A model generated the notes under the pieces. It saw only the letters and a list, made by a program, of their open reading frames with translations. It had not been told where the DNA came from and did no database searches. The position numbers and the translations under genes are program-made. Source: Apostichopus japonicus (taxonomy: Eukaryota > Echinodermata > Holothuroidea > Aspidochirotida > Stichopodidae). Taken from it: 64,000 nucleotides of DNA. The stretch is from assembly GCF_037975245.1 (NCBI RefSeq), contig NC_092565.1, forward strand, positions 9,594,499-9,658,498, given 5' to 3'. This document shows positions 11,601 through 24,346 of the stretch, piece after piece (positions within the stretch are counted from its first letter, which is position 1; each line of letters starts with the position of its first letter).

Positions 11601-14600
11601 AGAGATATAAATACTGCCTGTTGGAATCGGTGACCTTTTGATATACAGAATATGCAGAGCCTCCAGCCACCTTGACAAACAGTTCATGTGAGAGCCCCCA
11701 AAAAAACTGATTATCTTGATAATTTTCTCGGTAACGAGAATTTGAATGCATGGCATCAAATTTGATTTGCAGTAAAATTGGACATTTTTGAAATATAAAG
11801 ATCCTTTCTTCTGAAGTGACATTTAGCTTTTAGCAAAAACATTTAGCAAAAACAAGTCAGGAATTAAAGAAAGATAAAAACACCCAAGATAGAAACAAAA
11901 TGAAAGAAAAGAAGGCATTTCTTGACATTTGCTAAAGGCCAAGCTTAGACTTGTCTTTGACACTAATTACCAAGTGACAAGAGACACATTATATTTTCCC
12001 ATTTTTGGATTACAAGAAAATTCTAAGAAAGATGAAGTGTTTGTCACTTGAATATCTCTTGAGAGGATGACCTTTATGCACAAACTTAATCCTGATACGT
12101 GTTAGACGATTAAGAAACACTGCTAATTAATGGTCAAGGTTTTACTTCCATACCAATTTTAATATTTGAGACATGACCATTATTAAAAAACAGTTTAGAT
12201 TCATCAAGGTAGTGTTGAATGTCAACCAGGGAGGCGCTGTTGTTTATATGACGTTACAAGAACATGTTGTGGTTGAATTTACTAGAAGTGATAAAACAAT
12301 GGATTAACATTAACGATAAAGCAAATTAATTGAGCAAAGCTCCAGTAACATTACGAGCGGTCTGGAATTCAAGTTGCAGTTTATACTGTATTCAGTCTGT
12401 GAAAATGAATATGTCACCTTCCATAAGATGTAAAAATAAAAAGCTGTTGCCTTTTTGATGTTTAACTTTACAAGTGAGAAATTTGAGAAAATGAGCCCAT
12501 TTTGTGTATTAGTGTTTACCCCATGAAACTAGCCCTTTATGAAATACAAAAAGATGTTACCATACTTATAACAAAGAAGAAGAATTACTGGCAAGCAGAA
12601 AAAAAGGAGACATTTACAAGCTCTTCAACATTGTTATTTTTCTCTTCTTCAGTATTTGGAAAAACGATGTGTAAGTATATCGCGAATAATTTCTACATAC
12701 CCCTTGCCATTAATGTCTCCCTCAAAATAACAAAATTCACTGCGTTTACCAAGTCTTTCATGTACTACTTGCTTATTTTCACAACTACAATATATGATGG
12801 CATATGTGACCATCTCTGCACTGTACAAATATTCCAGTTCCGTGCAGTACAATCAGAGGACCTACCTGTATAGCTAGGGGATACTGTACATTCAAATGAA
12901 TACTTCCTTCGATCATCACCAAAATTCATGTCTCTGTAATAAATCTTAAGTCTCAATTTATCTGTTTCTTAGGCCTAGATCAGTTTCACAATTTTAGCCA
13001 CTTGCTAAAAATGAAATATCAACGCCTCAAAACTTGCTAAAATCAAATTCTGACTTGCATTCTACTTGTTCTTTTTTCTACTGGCAAAAAAAAAAAAAAC
13101 TTCTGGCATTTACCCAGCAAATAGCCTGAACTTCTGGACTGCTTTTTAGATGTACACAATTTTTTGGTGAGATTTGGAATAAAAATGGATTAACATTAAA
13201 AGTGGACATATGTTATGTCTTTTTGGACCACACACTCATACACTGCTGAGAATATGCACTGGCTGGTAAGTTATGTCTATGGTTGGTGTGATAAAGGTTT
13301 TGAAATGAAGATAATCGAATGAGAAGTGAAGGTGCAATCTTTGGCACTGCTCTGCCATTTTCCATTTAACTTTGAATTAATGTGTGACCATCTTGATAGA
13401 AATCACAGGCTTGCACCTCATGTTCAGGGTGATGATAGAATCAAAAGTCTTGGAAAAAACAGCTGAAAAATCAATTTATTTGTTAGGAGACTGAGAGAAT
13501 GATCACCCAAATTATCAAGTAATTATGTTTTTTTTCTCTCTCTCAACTCTGTGGTGCTTCACCTACATATTAATTATTAGCCCCAGAATATAAGTTGACA
13601 GATTTAATGCCAAAAATTATATCTGGTCACAGAAAAATATGTCATTCATTTCATAAGTTATTGGATAAAACTGTCACAGAGAAAAGAGAAGAAAATAAGA
13701 AGCAGAATAATAATGTTCCGTTGTGTTGGTGTTGTGAATAATGATAGCCATCGGCACTGCATGCAGGAAGTGTGAGAGTGATTATGGATAGAGATAATTT
13801 AAAGGCATATTCCTGTGGTTGCAGACAGAGTAAATAGTAAAGTATTAGGTTAAAAACCTCATTTTTATATCTTGTCGCTAACTCAAGATATTTGCTTGTT
13901 GAATGTGCCCTGTTGTGACTAGCTATACCTAGCTTCTCTTACTCCAGGAAGTTGGTCACAGTGATGGTATCTGGTATCGTCTGCTCAACTGTCCTAATCG
14001 TAACATTACTCACTTTGCCGTTGCCAGATGCAAAAATAACAAAATATATGTAACCAAAAAGGAAAAGAATTTACAAAAAGGAATACAAAATGCTATAAGG
14101 CTGTGATGCAGCAGATTTTCAGCTTTAATCCTTTTAATAGTTGATGAGTGATCAGGGTACAAATATTAACTGTATTATTCATACTCACACCAAAAACAAA
14201 ATGTGGAAATTTAGTAAAAGTATTAAACCAGAATTGATGACCAAGATTACAATCACTTCACTCCACTGATTAACAAAGGGGTCAAGTATGAACCTCTCTA
14301 CAACTTGGATCATCCTTGGCCACATAATAAGTATATTATCTGGCACAAATTACAAGTTCTTACCATTGTTTTCTTTTATTCAATTTTTGGAACACTTTTA
14401 AGGTATGACTATATATCACAAATATATGAAAATGCAGATATTTTGAGGACATGCAATCTCTCATACCCTTTGTACATGATGATGATGATTATTATTGTTT
14501 TTGTTTAACAATACTCTGATCTGTTTATGAGAATGACCTGTATGTATATCCTCAGAGATAGATGCATAACTATTCTCACTTCTCCCATCCAGACGAAGGC

Positions 14601-17600
14601 GACAGCTAGGCGAATCTGTCATGGCGTTTTAATTTATACATCGTTATCACTTGTCTCTACAAACGGCCGCATGATTATTTTGTTGATTGATTGCAACTCC
14701 CTCAAGGATTCACACTTTTTTGCCAGAGCAAAAACCCCGGATCTGATTAGGTGAATTTTCAAACAAGCATAAAACCTAATTGATCATCTCCATAATGCAT
14801 ATATGTAAATTACCTCTTTATTAATATTCATAACAAAATTATAGAGTAAACCTGTTGTAGTGTAAAAACTATTTCCATATTAAACCAAGATCTGTGCCCC
14901 CTTACCCTTTTTTCCCCTTTTAATTTACTTTTAATCCCTTTTTTTGGTTACAAGCATGCATCTTTTCAACTATTTTCTCGGTTGTCATTGCAATGCTATA
15001 GCGATACTATAAGAAATATTAAAATGGAACAAATTATCCAGTGAGTTGGGTTGATGTCTGGGGAGAGGTGTGCACAGAGAGAGGGAGGGAGAGAGAGAGG
15101 GGGGAGGGGAAGAGAGTGGGGGATGGTGCAATTAGGATAACATTTAAAGTCCCCCCAAAGATGCTTAAGTATACATGCTTTAAATGTATTAATTACTGGA
15201 ACAATTCTGTCTCCCAAATTAAGTAAGTTACCAGATGTAGAGACCAAATGTAAACTAAAAAACTAAGCCACTATATATAATACAAACTATTTGAAGGTGA
15301 CATGTGTCGACATATTGCTTTCTGCTTTGTAACAGTACCTCCCTAATTCATTGTTTCCATATGGCAGTACATTGTTCAGTTTTTTTATTATGCATGTATG
15401 ATTTTGTAAACACATCGAGCTGCACGTCCAACATTTCACCTTTTAACTTTTGTTTAACCTTTATCCGCGGAGACAGACGTACACTGCGACTTTGTTCACA
15501 CCACAAAAATTTTTGACAGAGATAACATTTCAAAAATAAAAATAAAATGCATCAAATTTACATCTGTGTTCTGAAATAAAACTTGGCTGTATTCCTTGGT
15601 GAATCAGCCAATGCATAGAATAGATTGTATACTCTCATAGATACGTATAATACCTACACACACATAGATAGTATGGTCTCTATACACCATCCATACATCC
15701 ATACTTCCCTTCCAGACTCATGCATTGCCAACAGTAATGTTCATTTAAAAAACTCCGAGTGCAGTGAGATGTACTGAGAGGTCATGATGGAATGGGTCAG
15801 TTGAGATCGTTGGCTCAAAGACTTCACACGTATTGATAAGTTTTCACACCCGTGATACACAGAAATTAAAGTTATATTGGACATGTCATGTATGTTAAAT
15901 ATTAAAGCAATTCAGTGTCCCAGTCTCTGTAGACATTATAGATTACATATATTTTCTCCTCACTTTTTTTTTTTTTTTGATAGTAAACAAAATCATGCAA
16001 AGATAGTTCTGAGTACAAAACATCTGTCTTATTCTTTTGTCAACTGAAAGAAATAATTTAATTACGATAGTTGCAAATAGTTATTTCACCTTCAGATAAT
16101 TTCAATGCTTTAATATTGAAATGCATGTCATGTAAAAATGATGTTTTACGTGCCAAAACTTGCAGCCCCAAGTTTGTTTTGTTACATCAAGATTATAGTG
16201 GCGGAATTGAAAGGGTGATAATGGAGGGAACATATTAGCCTCACACATTGCTGTTTCTCTCACCTCCCCCCTCCCCCCCCCCACTTTTCCTCACTACCAG
16301 CGTTCCCATTTTGTGAAGAAATAAAGATGTTTTATATCGTACATCATATATACAGTGTTGAATTGATAGCTAGTCAGTGACCTACAGTATCTATGGTTAT
16401 TATCCTCCCCCTCTCCACCCCCCCACCATCCCTTACCCTTTCTATTTGCTCAACCTAACCTCCATATAACAGTAACTTTTGAGGCAGTGATGAGCAAGTG
16501 ATATTTGTTGATTAATATTAAGTACCATCACAACCATTAGTATTACCATTCTAATATTTTCTTGCTAACTATATAGTGCTTACGGCAAAAAATTGCATTT
16601 TGAATCATTACCTTTTGGGGAGTTAATTTCCTACCAAGGTGTTTTTTAGCCTTGGAGTATGGACAAACAGGAAATTGGAAAGTCACTAAATTACATAAGC
16701 AGTCTTCTAGAGGGTAACCTTAGGCACAACATAAAGTTTGATATGTTGTAGACTGCTAAAAGTTACTTGCTGTCTGTCCAGTTTTTTTTTTTATGGCAAA
16801 GACAATTCAAACATTTGATGTTTATCAAAATGAAGTGGCTGGACTACGTAGTCTAACACACAGAAAGGTCATCATTAGGTCACTTTATCCAATATGCAAT
16901 ACAAAATTTAATGGGATACTAAGAGATTTTTATGCATTAAAGGTATGCTTTATTGGCCCCAAATATGCTAGATATTCAAATATGGTCACCTTTGGTCACA
17001 ATTCTTGAAGTATTCTTTGCTACACCTCCCTCACCCCTCTAAGAACCAGATCTTTTGAAGATGACCTATTTTTGACTGATAAGTTGGTCATGACAATAGA
17101 AATGGATCATGGTGGGTGATCTGTTACTTCATCATGACAGGAGTTCCTGAAAGGTTTTCCTTTTCTTTCAAATTTGTGAGTATTTTATCCTCGAAAGGAG
17201 ATGTATTTTGAGAAACATTTGATTAATTAGATTAATGAAGCAAATGAAATATACTGTGCATTACATGTGTTATGAAAACTAAAATCTTTTTCGGTAAGAA
17301 TAATAACTAATCCTCCTTCTGTGAATGATTTGTTGCACTCTAGGAAGGAGACAGAAAGTTTACAGCTAAAGGTTGCCATGGTAATGTCACCTTCTCCACC
17401 AGTTGCCAGGCACATTAAGAAAAACCTGTCAAAAATTTAATAATCTATATTTCTGTGAGTAATGCAGGCTTGATAGGGGGTATATATGGTTGATCTTAAT
17501 GGCATAGAAATTTGCACTGAAAGTTTTGTGACACTTTGTTTTCTGCCACTATAATGGCCCTTCAACACTACCATACCTCTTATGCCTTGAGTTTATCATC

Positions 17601-20600
17601 TCAAGTTCTCTCATGGCATCTGTTATTGATAAAATACATTTACTTATTTCACAAATTTCTTCATAGTTAAGTGCTGTTAATTTTCTGTCTCTCTCTCTCT
17701 CTTTTGAAGAGAATTTTACAACAATACCAGTTCTTTTCCTTTCTTTAGTGTTTATACATTTAAGAGAACTAATTGGTCCTGTCCAAAATTGTATTCTAAT
17801 TTTCAAATTTGATACATCACCTACCCATCTACCTTTCTTTTATTCTCATTTTTGCTTAACCTAGTTTTTTTTTTCCCTTTTTGTTGACAAGCGTTTCAAA
17901 ATGCATTAGTTTTTATATAAATCCTTGCATTTTTGTGAGTAATGAGTAAATCGTGATTCGATTATCTTGTTAGATTAGATGAGAATTAAAGAGTATGAAT
18001 ACAGGATTTGGTGAATGTGTCTATTACATGATTGCCAAACATCAAACATGAGATAAAATTTAGTAATGGAGGAACCTTAATATGCACTTTATAACTTTAG
18101 AACCTCTTTGAAGGTACAAAATATATTTGGGAATAGATATTTATTAGAGAAATTAGTCCTTACTCTTTGCAAATATATTATGTATATTTATATATTTGTA
18201 AATATATATATATATACGTATATAAATATATATACAAAGCAGCCTCGGCTATTTGTTTTAAAGCTTAGTTTAACTGTTAATTATTAAACCAAGTTATAAG
18301 GGAGGATTCAGAATGTGAGTTTTTTTGGATATCCCAAATTATATATTTTCCTACATTAGAAGTCACTGCACTTTTTCGGTGAGAAACAAAAAGCATCCTT
18401 TTTCCATATATGTAATTAAAAGTGTTCTTTATTTTTAGTAACTTCAACAGTGCCCTTTTATCAAGTAATAGAGAAAGTTGCCATTGAAACATAACCTGTT
18501 GTTAAATAATAAGAAAAACATGTAAAAATAAGCCCTTTTGTTGAAAAACAATCAAAGTGATCCCTATGAAATTAATTTGTGATACAGATGCACAGAGAAT
18601 ATATTTTGTTGGAATTTGAGTTTTATGGCACCTGTGTGGTGTGCCTGATCAGATCAAAATCCACTGTGCCTCAAAGTTTGTGCCTCCAACCCCCATTCCC
18701 TACCCCCACCCTATTCCACCCATCCAGGTTGGACCTTTTTCCACTGCCCTGAAGACTTTTCTTTTTGACATAGACAATTACTGATACATTACCTCTTGTG
18801 GGTTTTATCTGATAGATTTACCATTCTAGACATACAGTTTATTGGCTTGCCTCACATCCATATGTAGGTGCATTCAGGCGTAGCCCGAGATGCACATGAG
18901 ATGAGGAATTTATCACATTTTGTCAACCAATTACACACTAACACACTTTCCAAAAACCAGATTTTATCGACTACATGGCATGCTGGAGTAATGTATTTGC
19001 AAATTTCCGTATGACATAGATCGATCGATTCTCGGAAATTCACTCGTGGAAATCCCTCAGTTGTGTAATTTTCTCTTTTATAGAACGACCTGGATGATTT
19101 AACTCACAGGATATTTTCTTTAAATATTGACACTCTTCAAGCGGGTTATTTCAGCATTTGTAAATTTACAAAAAGTTTCTGACGACGGCCATAGAAATGG
19201 ATTTTGGATGGGTAAAAGGCCGAGTAGGAAGAACTAGAGTACAATGCTCTAGATGTATATTGCTAATGTTCCTAGGCTTACTTTGGATGGTAAAATGAGA
19301 AGGAGGTCACTGACCGGATCTGACCGGTCACTGAGGGTGCACAGTGTTAAAAGATTACCAGGGCATACTAGACATGGTAGAATGCGGTGCTAAGGTTGTG
19401 GGGAGACAGGTAAGCGGGTCACTCGTAAATATATAAACCAGTAAGTTTTATAATGTTCGTAGGCTTACTTTGTTTCTGTGATGATGCACACTTTTCTTTG
19501 ATATTCTCTCCCTGTATTCAGTGACATCCAGATGTGTATTTTGAATATATAGAATGTTAAACGAGGTGGATATAGTTCTTCTCTGTATACTCCATAAATT
19601 ACACGCCAAGCTTCAGTGCAGCTCTAAATTCTCGAGAGTATTTCTAATAATTACAAACCTAATCATCCAGACACCAGAATTTTAAAGCAGCTCTTTTTTT
19701 TTAAGCAAATTTTGACTTCGCTTTTATGAAGTGTCAAGTGCATCCGAAAAATTAAAGCACGTCAGTATTGGCCCCAAATCTGCTAGACAATCAGAATAAT
19801 GGTTATTCATGCTGTAACTTCAACAAGCATTATATTACCAGCCTCAAAGTTGTATTTGTATTGATTTGATTTTTTTTATCACTGGGACATTTAATTGTGT
19901 AGTTCATCACTCGTGAATGTCTCAAAAAAAAAATTCAAAACCCAGAACCACTTGGGAAATTACTTTTCAAAACCTTTAGTATGCTAAAATGTTGGGCCAA
20001 TTTATAGATATGACCTTTAAGATTGTGATTATTTCAAACCAAGAATCCCTTTTAAGTTTCATTTGAAGGTTAATGAGTGAGATTAATGAATTTGCCTCAG
20101 ACATTACCATTGTCATTATTTGAATAGGTCTTATAGTTTAGTGTGAAGTGGATAACTTCAACCCTCGTAACATTTAATTCAATATAGTGAAGAGAGGAAC
20201 TCTTTCAGTGTAGTTAATGATTTATATGGCAATACATTTATATATCGTTTAAATATGATAAAAGAAATGTGGATAATGACTAAATCAGCAAATTGCTTAA
20301 TTAATAAATAAATATTAGCCTATACATAGCCTTTGTACCTCATTGGAGTCATTTGCTTTGGTTGACTAGTTGTCTGTTGAAATTGGTGGCGCCCTGCCAA
20401 AATATAACATGGCCATAGAGGGAAAAAGAATGATCTCTTCAATAGAGGTCGCTATACACTTTCTTGCAATTGCAGTTGCCAGTTGTAACTGTCTTTCTCT
20501 GGAATTGCATGATGGCTATATCATTTGTTGGGTATAAGTTGAACTGTAGTCAAGAATTCAAGAGTTTAAGGGACCACCAACAATTTTAGGAGGGGCATCA

Positions 20601-20762
20601 ACATTTTTAAGGGAGGGGTACAATACTCATATTCTGTAACTTGTACACTTTTCACATGATGGTGGATCAGTATGAGGAAAATGGGGACAAACAACAGTTT
20701 TTAGGCGGCATGGACCCTTGTGCCCCAACTTTTGGCTTGGTCATAACTAGAATGTATGTATT
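8615..20762. other. Long non-coding stretch, no gene seen
   Basis: No recognisable coding exon on either strand; the longer open frames (for example 9518-9766 plus, 11508-11822 minus, 12502-12873 plus) show no family signature. It contains a G run near 9288-9297, a GA-rich run near 15076-15112, a T run near 15965-15978 and an AT-rich simple repeat near 18166-18236. It is probably the intergenic region or far 5' flank of the KChIP gene, or an upstream intron if a further first exon lies to the left. Confidence 0.55.
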
Positions 20763-20938
20763 TTAGATCCTCCTGCAAGCAGGAACTTATCAAAGTTGCA
20801 AGCTGACTGAAGTCAGTCTCTTAGATTCATATTTAAGGTCCATGATTATGAATTGTCAATTGTCAACAACTCTGTAACTGGACGACATACATTATTCTTG
20901 GAGTGACTCGAACTCGGGACCTTATGATTGAAAGGCAC
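20763..20938 (-). mobile_element. tRNA-derived SINE, minus-strand copy, 5' truncated
   Basis: Reverse complement of the SINE at 21650-21878, sharing the 3' body (including a 23-base identical stretch at 20765-20787) and part of the tRNA-like head with its B box (gagttcgagtcactcc). The A-box part is absent: homology stops around the gtgcctttcaatcataag word. It has several small differences from the plus-strand copy, so the two are separate insertions of one family. Confidence 0.8.
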
Positions 20939-21649
20939 CATAATTAAGTGATTGGGACATTAATGGACTTAATGTAATTAAGTGATTGGGATGTTCTTAT
21001 TTAAGGTTTAAAAATGAAGAGAAGATAACTTCCTGAGGAATTCTTTAGGTATGATTCAGACATATGAGTAAGCATGTTATTAAATAATACAAGGTTTCAA
21101 TGAAACAGTAAACAAATTAATATGAAAAGTGTATAAATATTTAACTAATTATATATACAAATGTATATTCCTTGAGGTTGCAACACAATCAGAGTTTTTG
21201 AGAATCCTGTATACTTAAACTACATCATGATCAGTCACAAAGCTCTATTTGGTTTGGAAAAAAAAAGATATTAGATATAGAAATATTGATGAAAATTTAA
21301 ATTTAAAATTGGATAAACCAGGACATATTTAGGTAACATGTGTGTCTTTAATAAACTTAGCAGAAACAATATGACATCAAATTTTTGACCCTTTAGTGCT
21401 TTATCTGTGCACCTTTCAAGACGTTAGCGTGAAGCTCTGATTATTTTTGTCTGTTTGGTAAATAACCGATCGTAAATGTTTTATTCTTTTCAAAATTACA
21501 TTGCTCCCCCTAACCCCGACCCCCCCCCCCCCCTTGTCTTCTTTTCTGTGATAGATTATTACACAATCATATCACAGCTCTTGGTCTCACATTATTTGAT
21601 AACTGGTTTACTAGATGTAATAATAAATAATAACCCTACATTAATTGAA

Positions 21650-21878
21650 GGAGTGTTAGCTCAGTGGGTAACGCCGGTGCCTTTCAATCATAAGGTTCCG
21701 AGTTCGAGTCACTCCAAGATTAATGTTTGTCGTCCAGTTACAGAGTTGTTGACAATTAACAATTCATAATCATGGATGTTACATATGAATCTAAGAGACT
21801 GACTTCGGTCAGCTTGCGGCTTTGATAAGCCAATGAGGCTTCTTTGCGAGTTCCTGCTTGCAGGAGGATCTAAAAATA
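21650..21878 (+). mobile_element. tRNA-derived SINE, plus-strand copy
   Basis: The head 21650-21715 is tRNA-like: ggagtg pairs with cactcc as an acceptor stem, the A box is TAGCTCAGTGGG and the B box is GTTCGAGTC. The anticodon arm is degenerate. A 160-bp non-tRNA body follows and ends near ggaggatctaaaaata in an A-rich tail. The internal promoter boxes suggest RNA polymerase III origin. A minus-strand copy lies 0.7 kb upstream, so a transcript through both could fold back on itself. Confidence 0.8.
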
Positions 21879-22046
21879 CATACATATATACAAACATAAT
21901 TAATTAAACAAATAAAATAATTGGGATTGTGGTATTTACAAGGCTGTCTCTATCTGTCATACTGACAATATTAAATGATCTAATTCTTTGCACAGATTTC
22001 ATTTATCATCCTATCATAGGATTCGTTGCAGTTAGGATTACTTGCC

Positions 22047-22140
22047 TATACAGTAAATCCCTGATTATCTGAACTGTCGGGGCTAAAAGGTCGGGGTCGG
22101 GGCTAACATAGTTCAGGTGATAAATAAGTTTGGATAATCC
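22047..22140. mobile_element. Possible pogo/Tigger-like MITE fragment
   Basis: Starts cagtaaatccctgattatct and contains ggataatcc near the other side. The cagt-(n)-atccc-gattatc-gaac wording resembles the inverted ends of Tigger/pogo-type MITEs, and the inner part (gttcaggtgataaataagttt, ggataatcca) is loosely its complement. The right end is not clear and I could not define a TA duplication. Confidence 0.35.
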
Positions 22141-24255
22141 ACGTTCTTTCACCACTCTGACCACATGTTCAGTAGCCTATATATAAACGCTGTATAGGCC
22201 CCTTACTATAGTACAGGAAACACTATTGTCAGTGGTTTATCCTAGCCTAGTATACTGATTCCCTATAACAAGCTGAAGTTTTGCTGACAACTTGAGAGGT
22301 TCTTGTCAAGAAAAAAGTAAGAGAGAAAGCAGTTTCAGCTTTGGCCAAATAAAGCTCTTTCATGTTTGAATAAATTACCTTGAGATATGCAGCATTGCTG
22401 TACGCCGAAAGATCGAAAACACACACGGCCGGGTGACATTCTGAAGCACACATTTTTGAACATGAGTAGTTAAATGACTTGGTCTTTCATTAATTTTAAA
22501 AGGTTAAAAGGGGAATCCCTTATTACAATTGTGACAGGGGAAGAATTTTGATATTCGGCTTTTACTACGATGCAATTTTGTATTTTTATTTAAATAATTG
22601 GAATGCTAAACTGGACTTCTGAATTTCGATGCCATGATATCTCTATCTAGTAGGGTACTAATTTAATTTAATAGAGCATGCAAATTATTAACTAGCTCTG
22701 ATTCGGGAATGCCCCAGTGAAAGTTTTATACTTTCATAATGAATGTGACTAGAATACATTATTAATTCAGCAACTGTTACCTCACCATTGGAATAATGGT
22801 AATGGTTTTAAAACTTCTATGAAATTATATTTGCAAACTTTTGAAAGTTTTTTCAACGCAAACATACTTGATCTGTAATGAAGTGAAATCTTTCATCTTA
22901 AATCTAAGAACTAAGAAAAGTTTTTAATTTTTATAGTATTTTTAAGTTTAGTGATGCACATGTAAACCTGGATTAGAATCGTCTTGTAAATGCTAACAAT
23001 ATTGATTGAATTTAGGATCCATAGATGACTAAATTTATTCCCAAATATTCACTATAAATCTGTTTTTCCCCCATATTTTTTTTCTCTCTCTCTCTTTTCA
23101 ACTGCTGTAAACTCAGTTAAGCTAGTTAAATAAGTGTTTCTGGTTATGGTGATCAATTTATCACAATTGAAACACTTTGTATGAATAATTTGCCCATTAA
23201 TGTTTATCAGCAATTAAGTCAGGCAAAAGAAAAACTACCAAATCTGAGCCTGTGCATAAGGTCAATGTCCTTCAATCCAACTAAAAGTGATCATTCTCAA
23301 CTCAAACATGTTAAAAAAGTTACGTTATCTTAACTTTGCATATCTTTCACCATCCCCCCTCCCCCTGTGTGTGTAACTGTATACAAAGCCAGTGATTAAG
23401 TCCAACGTGAAGCCCTACCCCCTCCTCTACCCCCAAGCCCACCCCCTCCCACTCACCTCCCCATCCGACCCAACCCCACCAGATTTCAGTTTTTGGCGAG
23501 GCAAATTCCTATAATTGTCCTCACTTTACGATGCAGAACCATGAATTTCCTTGCCCTTTTTAAAAAAAATTAAACAAAACATGAAATAAAAAAAAAATAA
23601 TATAAATGTCCTAGTGATATAACAGCAGTCCATCAGAGGGACTAATTTTAAAATTCTGTCAAGCTGCCAACATCTTTGCTTGTTTCATTCCATTTTGAAG
23701 AAGACCAAAACTGATCGATCAATTCTTTATTTTGAATGAGAGAGTTTTTCTACCGAATTTTAAATCAGCTCCCTTCATAGAATGATTATAAAATCAATTA
23801 GTTTAATAGTTTACCTTGGAAGTGCCTATACCCTGTTACATTAGATTATCATCTTGTCACATTCTCCCCGGTCATGTGTTCTTGCCAGAGGCACAACCTT
23901 ATAGCGTGTGCTGCCTTTGACGACACAATCCCAAATGGGAAAGAATTGTCTCTGCTGTTAAAAGCTCAGGTAGCATTTCAAAACCCTGTTTATCTTCATA
24001 GTAACACAACTCGGGATTAAATTTGAGGGGGAAAAGAAATTTGAGTTACTCTCTCTGCCAGTGATTGCCTGCGATTATTCGCACTAGCTCACCTGCTTAT
24101 GAAGCTAAGCTAAGCTCCGTAGTCGTTGTCGTAGTCGAGTCAAACACGAGGAGTTCACAGTATATCGTCAGACCCTGCTTATTTGACTGAAATTTTCAAA
24201 ACCCAAACAAGTCATCACTCTGGATATTAACCGCCTCTATAAAAATTTGAAAGTG
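22141..24255. other. Non-coding; includes the presumed promoter and 5' UTR of exon 1a
   Basis: No coding sequence recognised. A C-rich run of cccc-tccc words spans about 23350-23480. The last 250 bases before exon 1a have more CpG (gtagtcgttgtcgtagtcg near 24119) than the surroundings, which would fit a promoter or 5' UTR. No TATA box can be assigned; the tataaaaa at 24238 is too close to the ATG. Confidence 0.45.
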
Positions 24256-24346
24256 ATGTTCAGGACTAGAATGGGATCATCTTCCTCCAATTTCTCCGAT
24301 GCCATTCTCGATTTCCTGCTGTGTTGGACGACGGTGATCGGAGCAG
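24256..24346 (+). CDS. KCNIP: KChIP alternative first coding exon 1a (hydrophobic N-terminus)
   Basis: ATG at 24256, or a second in-frame ATG at 24271, through a consensus donor GCAG|gtaagt at 24346/24347. It encodes 30 codons plus one base, starting MFRTRMGSSSSNFSD and ending in a hydrophobic stretch (FLLCWTTVIGA). It ends in phase 1 with G, so joining to exon 2 makes GAT (Asp) and stays in frame. The 24271 ATG has the better context (A at -3, G at +4) and gives MGSSSS, which matches the N-myristoylation pattern MGxxxS/T; the 24256 ATG does not. The frame is open back to a TGA near 24183 with no earlier ATG. The hydrophobic N-terminus is reminiscent of the inactivation-suppressing N-terminus of vertebrate KChIP4a, but I see no clear sequence match. 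The intron to exon 2 would be 27 kb. No transcript evidence is available here. Confidence 0.75.

Noticed and set aside
11508-11822. 104-codon minus-strand open frame
   Set aside because: No motif recognised, low-complexity surroundings, and no splice or promoter context.
19374-19409. ATG frame ending ACAG|gtaagc upstream of exon 1a
   Set aside because: 36 nt, phase 0, incompatible with exon 2. No other partner exon is visible.
21650-21715. Functional tRNA gene
   Set aside because: A and B boxes are present, but the anticodon arm does not fold properly and the segment continues into a SINE body that is repeated nearby.
24238-24245. TATA box (tataaaaa) before exon 1a
   Set aside because: Only about 11 bases before the ATG, which leaves no room for a normal start site and 5' UTR.
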